Source of the DNA: Actinomycetota bacterium
Lineage (GTDB): Bacteria; Actinomycetota; Thermoleophilia; Gaiellales; Gaiellaceae
DNA: 11,437 bases
Assembly (NCBI GenBank): GCA_003162235.1
Contig: PMMN01000048.1
Location: 45,753 to 57,189, forward strand
Direction: 5' to 3'
The notes under the pieces are model-generated. The model was not told the DNA's origin. It did not search any database and saw only the letters and a list, made by a program, of their open reading frames with translations. Positions 5,928 through 11,437 of this stretch are shown here, piece by piece. Numbering within the stretch: position 1 is the stretch's first letter; each line of letters starts with the position of its first letter. Made by a program: the position numbers and the translations under genes.

Positions 5928-7106
5928 TCACGATAGCGAAGGCTCGGACCCGTGGATGACCGCCTCCAGCCCGAGCCAGGCAGCCATCGTCTCGAGCTCG
6001 GCGTTGAGCGCGGGCTCGACCTCGGCCCGGTCGGCGCCGGGCTCGTAGTGGGTTGCGAGCGCGAGTAGGCGCCCGTTCGCGCGGTCGGCTTTCAGGTCGA
6101 CGCGGGCGACGAGGCGGTCGCCGTAGAGGAAGGGAAGCACGTAGCAGCCCCAGCGGCGCTGGTCGCGCGGGATGAAGATCTCGAAGCGGTAGTTGAAACC
6201 GAACAGCCGCTCGGTCCGCCTGCGCGTCCAGATCAACGGGTCGAACGGCGAGATGAGCGTTGCGGCGTCTACGCGACGGGGCAGCCGTGCGTCGCGGTGC
6301 AGATAGGCGGAGCCGCGCCAGCCCTCGACCGCCACCTCGCGCAGCTCCCCGCTCTCGATCAGCTCGGCGATACGAGGTTGGGCCTCGCCCACGCGCAGGC
6401 GGAAGTAGTCGGCGAGATCGGCGGCGGTCGCGACGCCGTGTGCGCGGGCGGCGATGCGGACGAGCTCGCGCTGGGCTTCGTCGCGGGTGACGGTGCGGCC
6501 GTAGTGCTCGGGCGGGACGAGGCGCTCGGAGCGGTCGAAAGCGCGTGCCATGCTCGGACGGCGCTCGGCGACCGCGAGCACACCGCGCCCGAACAGATTC
6601 TCGAGCAGCGCTCGCGGCACCGTCCCGTACCAGGATCCTTTGAGGCGCCTTTCCACTCCATCGGGAACGGGCAGATCCTCGGCGGCGAGCGGGCCGCGGC
6701 GATCGATCTCCCCCAGGACCAGGTCGGCGTAACCGGGGTGCTTTTCCACAAAGCCGTCGAGGCGATACGGACGCAGTGGATGATCCTCGCGCCGGTGGCC
6801 CAGGAGCGGCCACAGCTCGACGGGGACGAGCGAAGCCTCGTGCCCCCACTGCTCGGTGAGCTCGCGCCGGTGGTAGGCGAGCCGATCGAGAAGCGACATC
6901 TCGTACGGCCCGAGCCGCGAGAAGAGCACCTGGTAGTGCGCCGGCACGACCACGTTGACGAAGTCGAGCTGAAGCAGTCCGAGTCGCCCGATCACCGCGC
7001 GCAGGTGGCGAAGGTCTACGCGCCCACCGGGCCGAGGCCGGTCGAAGCCCTGAGCTGCCAAAGCGATCCGGCGGGCTTCCGCATTCGAGAGGCTGTCGCG
7101 GGGCAC
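5928..7106 (-). CDS. Winged-helix (HTH_42) DNA glycosylase of the YcaQ/AlkX family
   Basis: A 392-residue protein from the chosen GTG. The N-terminus (SLSNAEARRIALAAQGF) and the following LGLLQLDFVNVVVPAHY are typical of the HTH_42 family, which includes Escherichia coli YcaQ (AlkX) and Streptomyces AlkZ. Residues 46-48 (Gln-Leu-Asp) form the Q-x-D motif of the YcaQ/AlkX branch, which unhooks alkylated bases and DNA interstrand crosslinks; the AlkZ branch has Q-x-Q. Further family blocks are SWYGTVPRALLENLFGRG, FDPLIWTRRRTERLFGFNYRFEIF and YVLPFLYGDRLVARVDLKADR. The frame is open to a GTG at 7187, but homologues usually begin close to the ARRIALAAQGF block. GTG 7106 also has a -10-like TACGAT 7 nt upstream, which suggests a leaderless message. 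Its stop is 9 nt from tRNA-Arg. It is transcribed divergently from the DUF1003 gene. Confidence 0.85.
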   Translation of the reverse strand: MPRDSLSNAEARRIALAAQGFDRPRPGGRVDLRHLRAVIGRLGLLQLDFVNVVVPAHYQVLFSRLGPYEMSLLDRLAYHRRELTEQWGHEASLVPVELWPLLGHRREDHPLRPYRLDGFVEKHPGYADLVLGEIDRRGPLAAEDLPVPDGVERRLKGSWYGTVPRALLENLFGRGVLAVAERRPSMARAFDRSERLVPPEHYGRTVTRDEAQRELVRIAARAHGVATAADLADYFRLRVGEAQPRIAELIESGELREVAVEGWRGSAYLHRDARLPRRVDAATLISPFDPLIWTRRRTERLFGFNYRFEIFIPRDQRRWGCYVLPFLYGDRLVARVDLKADRANGRLLALATHYEPGADRAEVEPALNAELETMAAWLGLEAVIHGSEPSLS

Positions 7107-7113
7107 GCGCCCG

Positions 7114-7119
7114 ATCGTA
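7114..7119 (-). promoter_or_regulatory. Possible -10 element for a leaderless glycosylase transcript
   Basis: On the - strand TACGAT fits the TAnnnT form of a -10 hexamer. It ends 7 nt before GTG 7106, so the transcript would begin at or next to the start codon. No ribosome binding site is present. The -35 region is poor (best match GCAACA at a 20-bp spacing), so this is tentative. Confidence 0.3.
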
Positions 7120-7190
7120 GCCAGCGGCAGGTCCGCCGGTGTTGCGAGAGCGAGCTCCGGTCGGCAGAGTTGTCCGGCCAGGGCCACAAA

Positions 7191-7196
7191 AGGAGG
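7191..7196 (+). promoter_or_regulatory. Perfect Shine-Dalgarno AGGAGG that selects an ACG start
   Basis: AGGAGG matches the anti-Shine-Dalgarno sequence fully, but no ATG, GTG or TTG lies at a usable distance. The only in-frame candidate is ACG at 7204, with 7 nt between. The same frame has no canonical start between its upstream stop (7051-7053) and GTG 7270. Confidence 0.5.
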
Positions 7197-7203
7197 ATTA
7201 GCG

Positions 7204-7701
7204 ACGACCGGGACACCTGCACCGACACCGCCAAACCACTACCGGCGGTTCCTGGACGACTTCGAGCGCGTGGCGGCGCCCTTTGGCTCGAGCTCGTTCG
7301 GCGCCAGAGCGGAAGCGTTCGCGCGTTTCTTCGGCACACCGAAATTCCTGATCGGCCAGACGCTGATTGTGGGCTGCTGGATCTTCGCCAACGCCGCCGG
7401 CCTCGTCCGCTTCGACCTCTATCCGTTCATCCTGCTCAATCTGGCCTTCAGCCTCCAGGCCGCCTACGCTGCACCGCTGATCTTGCTCGCACAAACTCGC
7501 CAAGCTGATCGCGACAAAGCGCACGCAGACGCGGACGCGAAACATCGCGAGGACGTTGCCGCGGACAGCTTGCACCGGCAGCAGCAGGCAGAGGAGGGGA
7601 TCGGCTTGATCAAGCGGTTGATCGACGAGAACACAGCTCTAACCAAGCAGGTCGAAGGGCTCACCCGAGAAATCCACGGGAGGGTCATTGCCGCTACGTA
7701 G
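7204..7701 (+). CDS. DUF1003 family membrane protein
   Basis: 165 residues if started at ACG 7204, 143 if started at GTG 7270. The DUF1003 core is clear: FGARAEAFARFFGTPKFL leads into one helix (IGQTLIVGCWIFANAAGL). The conserved YPFILLNLAFSLQAAYAAPLI gives a second helix, followed by LLAQTRQADRDK. The C-terminus is charged and probably helical or coiled-coil (HRQQQAEEGIGLIKRLIDEN). It is a two-pass inner-membrane protein; the family's function is unknown. I prefer ACG because AGGAGG lies 7 nt upstream, GTG 7270 has no ribosome binding site, and the intervening codons read as plausible protein (NHYRRFLDDFERVAAPF) with mostly G/C third positions. If ACG is rejected, GTG 7270 is the only canonical start that keeps the whole domain. 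It lies 138 nt before cydA but is probably not part of that operon. Confidence 0.8.
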   Translation, partial: TTGTPAPTPPNHYRRFLDDFERVAAPFGSSSFGARAEAFARFFGTPKFLIGQTLIVGCWIFANAAGLVRFDLYPFILLNLAFSLQAAYAAPLILLAQTRQADRDKAHADADAKHREDVAADSLHRQQQAEEGIGLIKRLIDENTALTKQVEGLTREIHGRVIAAT

Positions 7702-7752
7702 TCCCACTCCCGGCGTCGCTCATCGATCGACCGGAAGAGGCGACTCGCGAGA

Positions 7753-7793
7753 TCGACGACGGAGATGTCCGCTCGTTGCATTTCCGTCGTCGA
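7753..7793. promoter_or_regulatory. Long dyad upstream of cydA
   Basis: The arms 7753-7767 (TCGACGACGGAGATG) and 7779-7793 (CATTTCCGTCGTCGA) pair over 15 bp with one G-T, around an 11-nt spacer. No T-run follows, so it is not a standard terminator for the DUF1003 gene. Its right arm overlaps the candidate -35 of cydA. It could be a protein-binding site controlling the bd oxidase operon, or an RNA hairpin on readthrough transcripts. It does not resemble a Rex (TTGTGAA-type) site. Confidence 0.55.
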
Positions 7794-7804
7794 GAAGGTA
7801 TGAA
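7776..7804 (+). promoter_or_regulatory. Candidate promoter of the cydABD operon
   Basis: TTGCAT (7776-7781) and TATGAA (7799-7804) are separated by 17 bp, matching the consensus hexamers at 3 and 4 of 6 positions. The leader would be about 30 nt, enough to hold the GGAGAG ribosome binding site at 7825-7830. The -35 lies inside the dyad at 7753-7793. Confidence 0.35.
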
Positions 7805-7839
7805 GTCGGCATGCGCCGCGCTGCGGAGAGAGTCGTAAC

Positions 7840-9246
7840 TTGACCGTTGCCGTCACTACGCTCGAGCTTTCGCGCTGGCAGTTCGCGACCACGATCATCT
7901 TCCACTTCATCTTCGTCCCGATCACGATCGGGATGGGGCTCTTCGTCGCCAGCCTGCAGACCGCCTGGTACTTCACTCGCTCGGACAGGTACCTGCGTCT
8001 GACTCACTTCTTCGGCCAGATCTTCCTCGTCAACATCGCTCTCGGAGTGGTGACGGGGATCGTGCAGGAGTTCCAGTTCGGGATGAACTGGGCCACCTAC
8101 TCGCGCTTGGTCGGCGACGTTTTCGGCGCCCCGCTTGCGATCGAAGGGCTGCTCGCGTTCTTCCTCGAGTCGGTCTTCATAGGGCTCTGGGTCTTCGGCG
8201 CCGACCGGCTCAGTCCGCGCCTGCACCTGCTCACGATCTGGGCGGTGGCGGTCGGCTCGGTGTTATCCGCCTACGTCATCCTCGCCGCCAACAGCTGGAT
8301 GCAGCATCCGGTCGGGTACCGGATCAATCCGGTCTCGCACCGGGCCGAGATGACGTCGCTCTGGGCGATCATGACGAACGGGATCCTGCTCGAGGGCTTC
8401 GCGCACGTGATCTCGGCGGCGATCGTCACGGCCGGGGTACTCGTACTGGCCATCGCCGCGTACCACCTGATCAGGCGGCGCGAGGTCGAGCTTTTTACTC
8501 ACGCGGCGCGCCTCTCGCTGGTCTTCCTGCTCGTCGGAGGCGCCTCAACCATCGCCTGGGGCCACTTCCAGGGACAACTGCTCGTTCGTGAGCAGCCGAT
8601 GAAGATGGCCGCCGCCGAGGCGCTGTTCACAACCGAGAAGCCGGCATCCGTATCGTTGTTCGCGATCACGCCCTGGAGCAACCCGAGCAAGAACGACTTC
8701 AACATCACGGTTCCGCACCTGCTCTCTTTTCTCAACGACTGGAACTGGAACAGCAAGGCCGTCGGCATGAACGAACTGCAGAGCGAGTACGCGGCCGAGT
8801 ACGGCGCCGGCAATTACAAACCGAACGTTCCGGTCACCTACTGGTCGTTCCGAATCATGACCGGGGTCGGCTTCCTCTTCCTCGGCTGGGCGGCTCTCGG
8901 TCTCTTGCTGGTGCGCAGGCGGCGCCTCGAGAGCACTCGGCTCTATCTTCTCGGCTCGATTCCGCTCGTATTGCTTCCGTTCGTCGCCAACACGACGGGC
9001 TGGCTGCTGACCGAGATGGGGCGCCAGCCCTGGATCGTCAACGAAGTGTTCAAGACGAGCGACGCCTTCTCGCACAGCGTCAGCGTGGCGTGGGTCGCCT
9101 TCACGCTCGGGGGCTTCATTCTCGTCTACAGCGTGCTGGCGCTTGTCGAGACGGGTCTGGTTCTCCACATCGTCAGAGGCGGGCCGGCACCGGTATCGAA
9201 AGAGGACCGGGAGGAAGGCGGGAAGCTCCTGCGGATGGGGTACTGA
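7840..9246 (+). CDS. cydA: Cytochrome bd quinol oxidase subunit I
   Basis: A 468-residue integral membrane protein that oxidizes quinol and binds haems b558, b595 and d. The reaction reduces oxygen to water and builds membrane potential without proton pumping. The expected ligands are visible: His22 in IIFHFIFVPITIG, equivalent to E. coli His19; His189 in GFAHVISAAIVTAG, equivalent to His186; and Met340 in YWSFRIMTGVGF, equivalent to Met393. The conserved EFQFGMNW and FGAPLAIEGLLAFFLES segments and the GRQPW motif (394-398) are present. It is shorter than E. coli CydA (522 residues), as expected for the short Q-loop type. The start is TTG at 7840, with GGAGAG 9 nt upstream; translation there gives the expected N-terminus just before the first helix. 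Its stop overlaps the cydB ATG by one base (TGATG), which indicates translational coupling. Confidence 0.97.
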   Translation: MTVAVTTLELSRWQFATTIIFHFIFVPITIGMGLFVASLQTAWYFTRSDRYLRLTHFFGQIFLVNIALGVVTGIVQEFQFGMNWATYSRLVGDVFGAPLAIEGLLAFFLESVFIGLWVFGADRLSPRLHLLTIWAVAVGSVLSAYVILAANSWMQHPVGYRINPVSHRAEMTSLWAIMTNGILLEGFAHVISAAIVTAGVLVLAIAAYHLIRRREVELFTHAARLSLVFLLVGGASTIAWGHFQGQLLVREQPMKMAAAEALFTTEKPASVSLFAITPWSNPSKNDFNITVPHLLSFLNDWNWNSKAVGMNELQSEYAAEYGAGNYKPNVPVTYWSFRIMTGVGFLFLGWAALGLLLVRRRRLESTRLYLLGSIPLVLLPFVANTTGWLLTEMGRQPWIVNEVFKTSDAFSHSVSVAWVAFTLGGFILVYSVLALVETGLVLHIVRGGPAPVSKEDREEGGKLLRMGY

Positions 9247-10313
9247 TGCTTGCGACCACCTTCATCAGCCTGCAGGGATTCTGGTTTGCGCTGCTCGGCG
9301 TGCTCTGGGCGGGCTTCTTCGTGCTCGAAGGCTTCGACTTCGGTGTCGGCATGCTGATGCGGTTCATCGGGCGCGACGACGGTGAGCGCAAGGCGGTGAT
9401 CGGCACGATCGAGCCCGTCTGGGACGGGAACGAGGTCTGGCTGATCGTCGCCGGCGGGGCGACCTTCGCCGCCTTCCCGAGCTGGTACGCGACCCTCTTC
9501 TCGGGCTACTACATCGTCTTCTTCCTGATCCTGCTCGGGCTGATCTTCCGCGGAGTGGCGATCGAGTACCGCGCCAGGCGTGAGGAGCAGCGCTGGCGGT
9601 CGGCGTGGGAGATTGCGATCTTGCTTGGGAGCGCGGTGCCGGCCTTCCTCTGGGGTGTCGTCTTCGCCAACGTCATCCACGGAGTACCGATCAGCTCGAG
9701 CGGCGAGTTCACGGGCGGGCTGCTCGACCTCTTCGGCGGCTACGCGATCCTGGGCGGCTTCGTCTCGCTGACTCTATTCGCGTTCCACGGCGCCGTCTTC
9801 CTCACCCTGCGCACGAAGGGGAAGGTGCGCGAACGAGCCAAGCTGGCGGCTACTCTGCTCGCTCTTCCCGCTCTCTCGCTCGTGATAGTGATCTTCAACC
9901 GGAGCGCCGCCGCCTCCGGCGCCGTCGACGGCAAGTGGATCGCGGCCGCCGTGCTGGCTGGGATAGCCGGCCTGCTGCTTGCTCTCTCGCTCGGGCTCGC
10001 CCGGCGTGACCGCGACGGCTTCGCCTTTGCCGCGACCGCCCTCGCCGTCTGCTCGACCGTCGCCTCGTTCTTCGTCGGCCTCTACCCGAGCGTGCTCGTC
10101 TCGAGCACGAGCGCGGCCAATAACTTGACCGCGTTCTCAACCAGCTCCTCTCACCACACGCTCTGGGTGATGACGATAGTGGCGCTGATCTTCACTCCGG
10201 TCGTCCTCGTCTATCAGGGCTGGACCTACTGGGTCTTCCGGGCGCGGCTGCGCGGAGACCCGCTCCCCGGCACGACCGGATCCGGCGGCACTTCGAGCCG
10301 GTCTTCGGGCTGA
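9246..10313 (+). CDS. cydB: Cytochrome bd quinol oxidase subunit II
   Basis: A 355-residue multi-spanning membrane protein that pairs with CydA in the bd oxidase heterodimer. The N-terminus carries the family signature FWFALLGVLWAGFFVLEGFD followed by FGVGML, with Asp31 in the first helix region. PVWDGNEVWLIVAGGATFAAFP follows at about residues 57-78, then FSGYYIVFFLILLGLIFRGVAIEYR. The start is ATG 9246, overlapping the cydA stop; GGATGGGG (9233-9240) lies 5 nt upstream. The frame is open further upstream within cydA, but that extension is not conserved and would bury the normal N-terminus. The length is in the usual range (338 residues in Bacillus, 379 in E. coli). The C-terminus ends in a short Gly/Ser-rich tail. 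Confidence 0.97.
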   Translation: MLATTFISLQGFWFALLGVLWAGFFVLEGFDFGVGMLMRFIGRDDGERKAVIGTIEPVWDGNEVWLIVAGGATFAAFPSWYATLFSGYYIVFFLILLGLIFRGVAIEYRARREEQRWRSAWEIAILLGSAVPAFLWGVVFANVIHGVPISSSGEFTGGLLDLFGGYAILGGFVSLTLFAFHGAVFLTLRTKGKVRERAKLAATLLALPALSLVIVIFNRSAAASGAVDGKWIAAAVLAGIAGLLLALSLGLARRDRDGFAFAATALAVCSTVASFFVGLYPSVLVSSTSAANNLTAFSTSSSHHTLWVMTIVALIFTPVVLVYQGWTYWVFRARLRGDPLPGTTGSGGTSSRSSG

Positions 10314-10316
10314 GCC

Positions 10317-11437
10317 GTGGCCCCGCTCGATCGCAGGCTCCTGCGCGAAGCGCCCGAGGTTAAGCGCTTTCTCGCGGGCGCCGCGGTTCTGGCCGCGCTC
10401 TCGGCCGCCGCCGCGATCGCCTGGGCGGTGCTGATCGGGAAGGCGGTCGCCGGAGTCTTCCTGGAGGGGGACGATCTCGGCGCGATCTCGGCGCTATTGA
10501 TCGCGCTCGTCGCGATCGCGTTTCTGCGGGCGGCGATCTCCTGGGCGTTCGAGACGAGCGGACACGCGACCTCGTGGCGCGTGCGCGTGCGCCTGCGCCG
10601 GCGTTTGCTCGAGCGAGTCCTGCGAGCTCGGCCCGCGGGCCTCGGCGATCTCCGCACCGGCGAGGTCGCAACGACCGCGACCAGCGGCCTCGATGCCCTC
10701 GACCCGTATTTCGTGCGCTTTCTTCCCCAGCTGGTGCTGGCCGCGGTGGTCTCGCCGGCGATCATGATCTGGGTCGCCTTTCACGATCTCGTCTCGGCGC
10801 TGATCATGGCGCTGACGCTACCCCTGATCCCGATCTTCGGCGCTCTGATCGGCAGGGCTGCCGAGGAAAGGACGCGGCGGCGGCTGGCGGCCCTCTCGCA
10901 GATGAGCTCGCACTTCCTCGACATCGTGCGCGGCCTGGCGACCCTTCGCGCCTACCGGCGCGGCAAGGCGCAGGCGGAAGCGATCGCCCGAACGAGCGAG
11001 GAGTTCCGGCGCGAGACGATGGGGACGCTCCGGATCGCCTTTCTCTCCGCGCTCGCGCTCGAGCTGGCCGCGACGATGTCGATCGCGCTGATCGCGGCTG
11101 TGATCGGCATCCGGCTGGTGGACGGGAGCGTGGCGCTGGCGCCCTCGCTCGCTGTGCTCGTGCTGGCGCCGGAGCTCTATCTGCCGCTGCGGGGTGTCGC
11201 GGCGCAGTTCCATGCTTCCAGCGACGGGTTGGCCGCCGCGCGCCGCGCGTTCGAGTTGATCGATCTCGAGCCAGCCGTCTCGGTGCCGGTGACTGCGCTC
11301 ACGCCGCCCGACCCCGGCGCGGTTCCGCTCCGCTTCGAGAAGGTCGGTTTCGCCTACGAGGGTCGCGGCTCGCCCGTTCTGCACGAGCTCGACTGCGAGA
11401 TCGAGGCGGGGAAGCGCACGGTTTTCTCCGGCGAGAG
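10317..11437 (+). CDS. cydD: CydD-type ABC exporter subunit for bd oxidase assembly (3' truncated by window)
   Basis: GTG 10317 lies 3 nt after the cydB stop, and the frame stays open to the window end, giving 373 complete codons. The sequence is an ABC exporter membrane domain of about six helices. CydD-type blocks are SGLDALDPYFVRFLPQLVLAA, SSHFLDIVRGLATLRAYRRG and LAPELYLPLRGVAAQFHASSDG. The nucleotide-binding domain begins at about residue 340 (LRFEKVGFAYEGRGSPVLHEL), and the window stops at VFSGE, where Walker A begins, so no ATPase motif can be checked. In E. coli, CydD pairs with CydC to export glutathione and cysteine to the periplasm, which is needed to assemble cytochrome bd. Its place directly after cydAB supports this role. 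CydC is expected next, or fused to the C-terminus of this protein. No Shine-Dalgarno is evident before the GTG, so translation may be coupled to cydB. Confidence 0.93.
   Translation, partial: MAPLDRRLLREAPEVKRFLAGAAVLAALSAAAAIAWAVLIGKAVAGVFLEGDDLGAISALLIALVAIAFLRAAISWAFETSGHATSWRVRVRLRRRLLERVLRARPAGLGDLRTGEVATTATSGLDALDPYFVRFLPQLVLAAVVSPAIMIWVAFHDLVSALIMALTLPLIPIFGALIGRAAEERTRRRLAALSQMSSHFLDIVRGLATLRAYRRGKAQAEAIARTSEEFRRETMGTLRIAFLSALALELAATMSIALIAAVIGIRLVDGSVALAPSLAVLVLAPELYLPLRGVAAQFHASSDGLAAARRAFELIDLEPAVSVPVTALTPPDPGAVPLRFEKVGFAYEGRGSPVLHELDCEIEAGKRTVFSGE

Noticed and set aside
6297..7508. A 403-codon open frame on the + strand opposite the glycosylase and running into the DUF1003 gene
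   Set aside because: It spans two convincing genes in other frames, has no domain, and its start has no ribosome binding site.
7753..7793. The cydA-upstream dyad as a normal Rho-independent terminator of the DUF1003 gene
   Set aside because: The bases after the stem (GAAGGTATGAAG) contain no T-run, and the dyad overlaps a plausible promoter.
7800..7838. A 12-codon reading frame (ATG to TAA) just before cydA, a possible leader peptide
   Set aside because: It overlaps the best -10 candidate, the purine run before it leaves only one or two bases to the ATG, and its codons show nothing characteristic of an attenuator.
9090..9245. Extending cydB upstream into cydA using an earlier start
   Set aside because: The extension would overlap cydA by more than 150 nt and is not like CydB; ATG 9246 gives the conserved N-terminus and the usual stop-start overlap.

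Overview
This is high-GC chromosomal DNA from an aerobic bacterium, probably an actinobacterium and most likely class Thermoleophilia (Solirubrobacterales/Gaiellales-like). The grounds are codon use with strong G/C at third positions, frequent GTG and TTG starts, a b6-type cytochrome b with a large extracytoplasmic domain, an actinobacterial-type DUF1003 protein, and a small secreted protein with the two-cysteine NTF2-like pattern common in that class. The taxonomic call is inference. No 16S, mobile element, CRISPR array or phage signature is visible, and no gap between genes exceeds 300 bases.

Layout. (1) Bases 1-1202, + strand: the 3' part of a cytochrome b/b6-type subunit of a quinol oxidizing (bc-type) complex. 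(2) Bases 1203-5157, + strand: a compact polysaccharide locus with a LacI-family regulator and a large secreted multidomain GH5 enzyme, best matched to subfamily 7 endo-beta-1,4-mannanases. The same palindrome, GAACCGGTTT, lies upstream of both genes. In front of the mannanase it sits in the spacer and on the edge of the -10 element of a good promoter, and a second LacI-type palindrome lies 44 bp further upstream. A strong hairpin, probably bidirectional, closes the locus. (3) Bases 5223-7106, - strand: a YcaQ/AlkX-type winged-helix DNA glycosylase, followed after only 9 nt by tRNA-Arg(CCU), then a small secreted protein. (4) Bases 7204-7701, + strand: a DUF1003 membrane protein whose only good ribosome binding site points to an ACG start. 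(5) Bases 7840-11437, + strand: a tight cydA-cydB-cydD operon running off the window just as the ABC ATPase Walker A motif begins. It encodes cytochrome bd oxidase and the exporter subunit needed for its assembly. A 15-bp dyad overlaps the -35 region of its likely promoter.

How the parts fit: the left and right ends are two branches of the quinol-oxidizing respiratory chain (bc-type complex and bd oxidase). The centre is an apparently self-contained mannan-degradation module in which the regulator probably controls both itself and the enzyme. I see no clearly new multi-gene system. The observations most worth checking are the regulatory architecture of the mannanase locus, the dyad in front of cydA, the ACG start, and the large insert in the cytochrome b.
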